Made by a program: the position numbers and the translations under genes. Under the pieces are notes generated by a model. The model was given only the letters and a program-made list of their open reading frames with translations. It did not search any database and was not told the DNA's origin. Shown here one piece after another: positions 63,095 through 64,000 of a stretch of DNA of 64,000 nt. Positions within the stretch are counted from its first letter, which is position 1, and each line of letters opens with the position of its first letter. The stretch spans positions 233,466 to 297,465 of the forward strand of contig URDY01000001.1 in assembly GCA_900546665.1 (NCBI GenBank). The letters run 5' to 3'. This DNA comes from an uncultured Paraprevotella sp. (GTDB taxonomy: Bacteria; Bacteroidota; Bacteroidia; Bacteroidales; Bacteroidaceae).

Positions 63095-63430
63095 GATATG
63101 GATTTGGCTAAAATCTACGGATATAGCACCAAAGACTTTAACCGTCAGGTCAAGAACAATATTGAGAAATTCGAGCAAGACTTCATGTTTCAGTTGACCA
63201 ATGAAGAGTGCGAAATCTTGAGGTGCAAAAATTCCACCTCAAGTTGGGGCGGTCGCCGATACAACCCCTATGCCTTTACGGAACAAGGAATATATATGCT
63301 CATGACCGTTTTGAAAGGTGAGTTGGCAACCAAGCAAAGTAAGGCATTGATTCGCATCTTCAAGCAGATGAAGGACTACATTGTTGACAACCAGCCGTTG
63401 TTGGGACATGGAAAAGCCACGCGACTTTGA
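63095..63430 (+). pseudogene. ORF6N/KilA-N-like fragment truncated at both ends
   Basis: The frame reads MDLAKIYGYSTKDFNRQVKN, FQLTNEECEILRCKNST, then YAFTEQGIYMLMTVLKG and FKQMKDYIVDNQPLLG, the DNA-binding ORF6N domain of phage and mobile-element proteins. The usual N-terminal ~25 residues before DLA are missing; upstream bases belong to the opposing fragment. At the 3' end the stop TGA (63428-63430) appears to be the first bases of the IS21 element. It is a non-functional remnant caught between two rearrangements. Confidence 0.75.
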
Positions 63431-64000
63431 CCCTTTTGGTCAAGCAGGATTGTCCCCTTTGGCTACAATATGATTGACCCTTTAAAGTCCTGGTGTTGGG
63501 GGTCAATTTTATTTTACCCTTTTAAAATTTCCCGCTTTTCTTAGACCTTAACTTTCGCATACTTTCACCATATAACTCTATGGTATGGGCCGTATGTATG
63601 ATGCGGTCAAGGATTGCATCGGCTATTGTCGGGTCACCTACCATGTCGTACCAGTTGGAGGACGGGTACTGCGATGTGATGATGATGGATTTCCGTTCAT
63701 GCCTGTCCTCGATGATGTCAAGCAGTATGGGACGCTCCTTGGCGTCGAGAGGCACGATGGACAGGTCGTCAAGGATGAGCAACCGGCATCGCTCAATCTT
63801 CTTGAGTTCCGTCTCAAGTGTACCTTTGACTTTGGCGACTTTCAGCGCTCCGAGCAGTTTCGGGGCATTGGCATATAAGGTACGGAATCCCCTTTTGCAT
63901 GCTTCGTGGCCGAGGGCGCAGGGCAGATAGCTTTTCCCCGTTCCTGAAGAACCGGTAATGAAAAGGTTCTGTGCCTTATGCACAAAATCAAGGGTGGCGA
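63428..64000 (-). mobile_element. IS21-family element, left part
   Basis: The 3' end of an IS21-type element with istB. The outer 95 bases contain repeated TGACCCTTT blocks (63428, 63475) and a GGGTCAA block near 63506, as expected for the multiple terminal repeats of this family. istA would lie beyond the window edge. The exact boundary is uncertain by about 15 bases. Confidence 0.7.
63522..64000 (-). CDS. istB: IstB-type transposition helper ATPase, 5' end outside window
   Basis: At least 159 residues of an AAA+ ATPase of the IstB/DnaC type: Walker A GSSGTGKSY, Walker B RLLILDDLSIVPLD, sensor ITSQYPSSNWYDMVGDP, and the C-terminal arginine region ILDRIIHTAHTIEL ending LRSKKSGKF. IstB helps the IstA transposase choose targets. 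The frame is open through the window edge (ATLDFVHKAQNLF), so the N-terminus lies outside. Confidence 0.92.
   Translation of the reverse strand, partial: ATLDFVHKAQNLFITGSSGTGKSYLPCALGHEACKRGFRTLYANAPKLLGALKVAKVKGTLETELKKIERCRLLILDDLSIVPLDAKERPILLDIIEDRHERKSIIITSQYPSSNWYDMVGDPTIADAILDRIIHTAHTIELYGESMRKLRSKKSGKF

Overview
The window reads as a chromosomal stretch of a gut Bacteroidales, most likely Bacteroides or Phocaeicola. The evidence is a SusC/SusD pair, many lipoproteins, many promoters with the Bacteroidetes -7 box TAnnTTTG, and families typical of the order (DUF2851, the dapB-lepB-WbqC cluster, an IstB-type IS21). The genus call is inference. No rRNA, tRNA or CRISPR array was recognised.

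Layout. 1-707: a beta-propeller lipoprotein with a 2-bp frameshift. 969-7581: housekeeping genes. dprA, a thioesterase and a DUF2851 gene diverge from dapB, lepB, a degenerate signal peptidase paralogue and a WbqC-like gene. 7826-22326: a secreted-protease region. A SusC/SusD pair lies in line with a DUF5117-type zinc protease, a leucine-rich-repeat protein and a small secreted protein; next to it are an M6 protease and an M16 peptidase. 22408-25980: a degraded patch with the C-terminal stub of a hybrid two-component regulator, an IS4-type element with 18-bp ends, a tiny ORF and a lipoprotein carrying an in-frame stop. 26908-37245: an iron/cytochrome locus of porin, imelysin, di-haem DUF1111 protein, CcsB/CcsA assembly protein, RidA-like protein and a FeoA-FeoB fusion. 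Divergent from it is a regulator joining a hemerythrin-like domain to a LuxR HTH (37476-38453). 38463-48772: LOG-family protein, sugar kinase, an orphan 97-aa gene, a DEAD-box helicase, a broken DUF389 gene, flippase, nucleoside-gate protein, ruvB and ybeY. 49020-53941: a frameshifted SWIM-domain gene and an ECF sigma/anti-sigma/secreted-protein operon. 54484-57749: an HxlR regulator, an NTF2-like protein, two iron-sulfur-type flavodoxins, a Crp-like regulator and a DUF4405 membrane protein. 58140-64000: mobile DNA (broken tyrosine integrase, broken YhcG nuclease, ORF6N fragment, IS21) around an intact kup.

Two signals stand out. One is the hemerythrin-LuxR regulator facing the iron/cytochrome locus; it keeps the histidine/glutamate pattern of a YtfE-type di-iron site but has lost the N-terminal Cys-Cys pair. 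The other is the number of broken reading frames: five frameshifts of 1-2 bases and one nonsense codon, besides two truncated fragments. This points either to decay of accessory genes or to small errors in the assembly.
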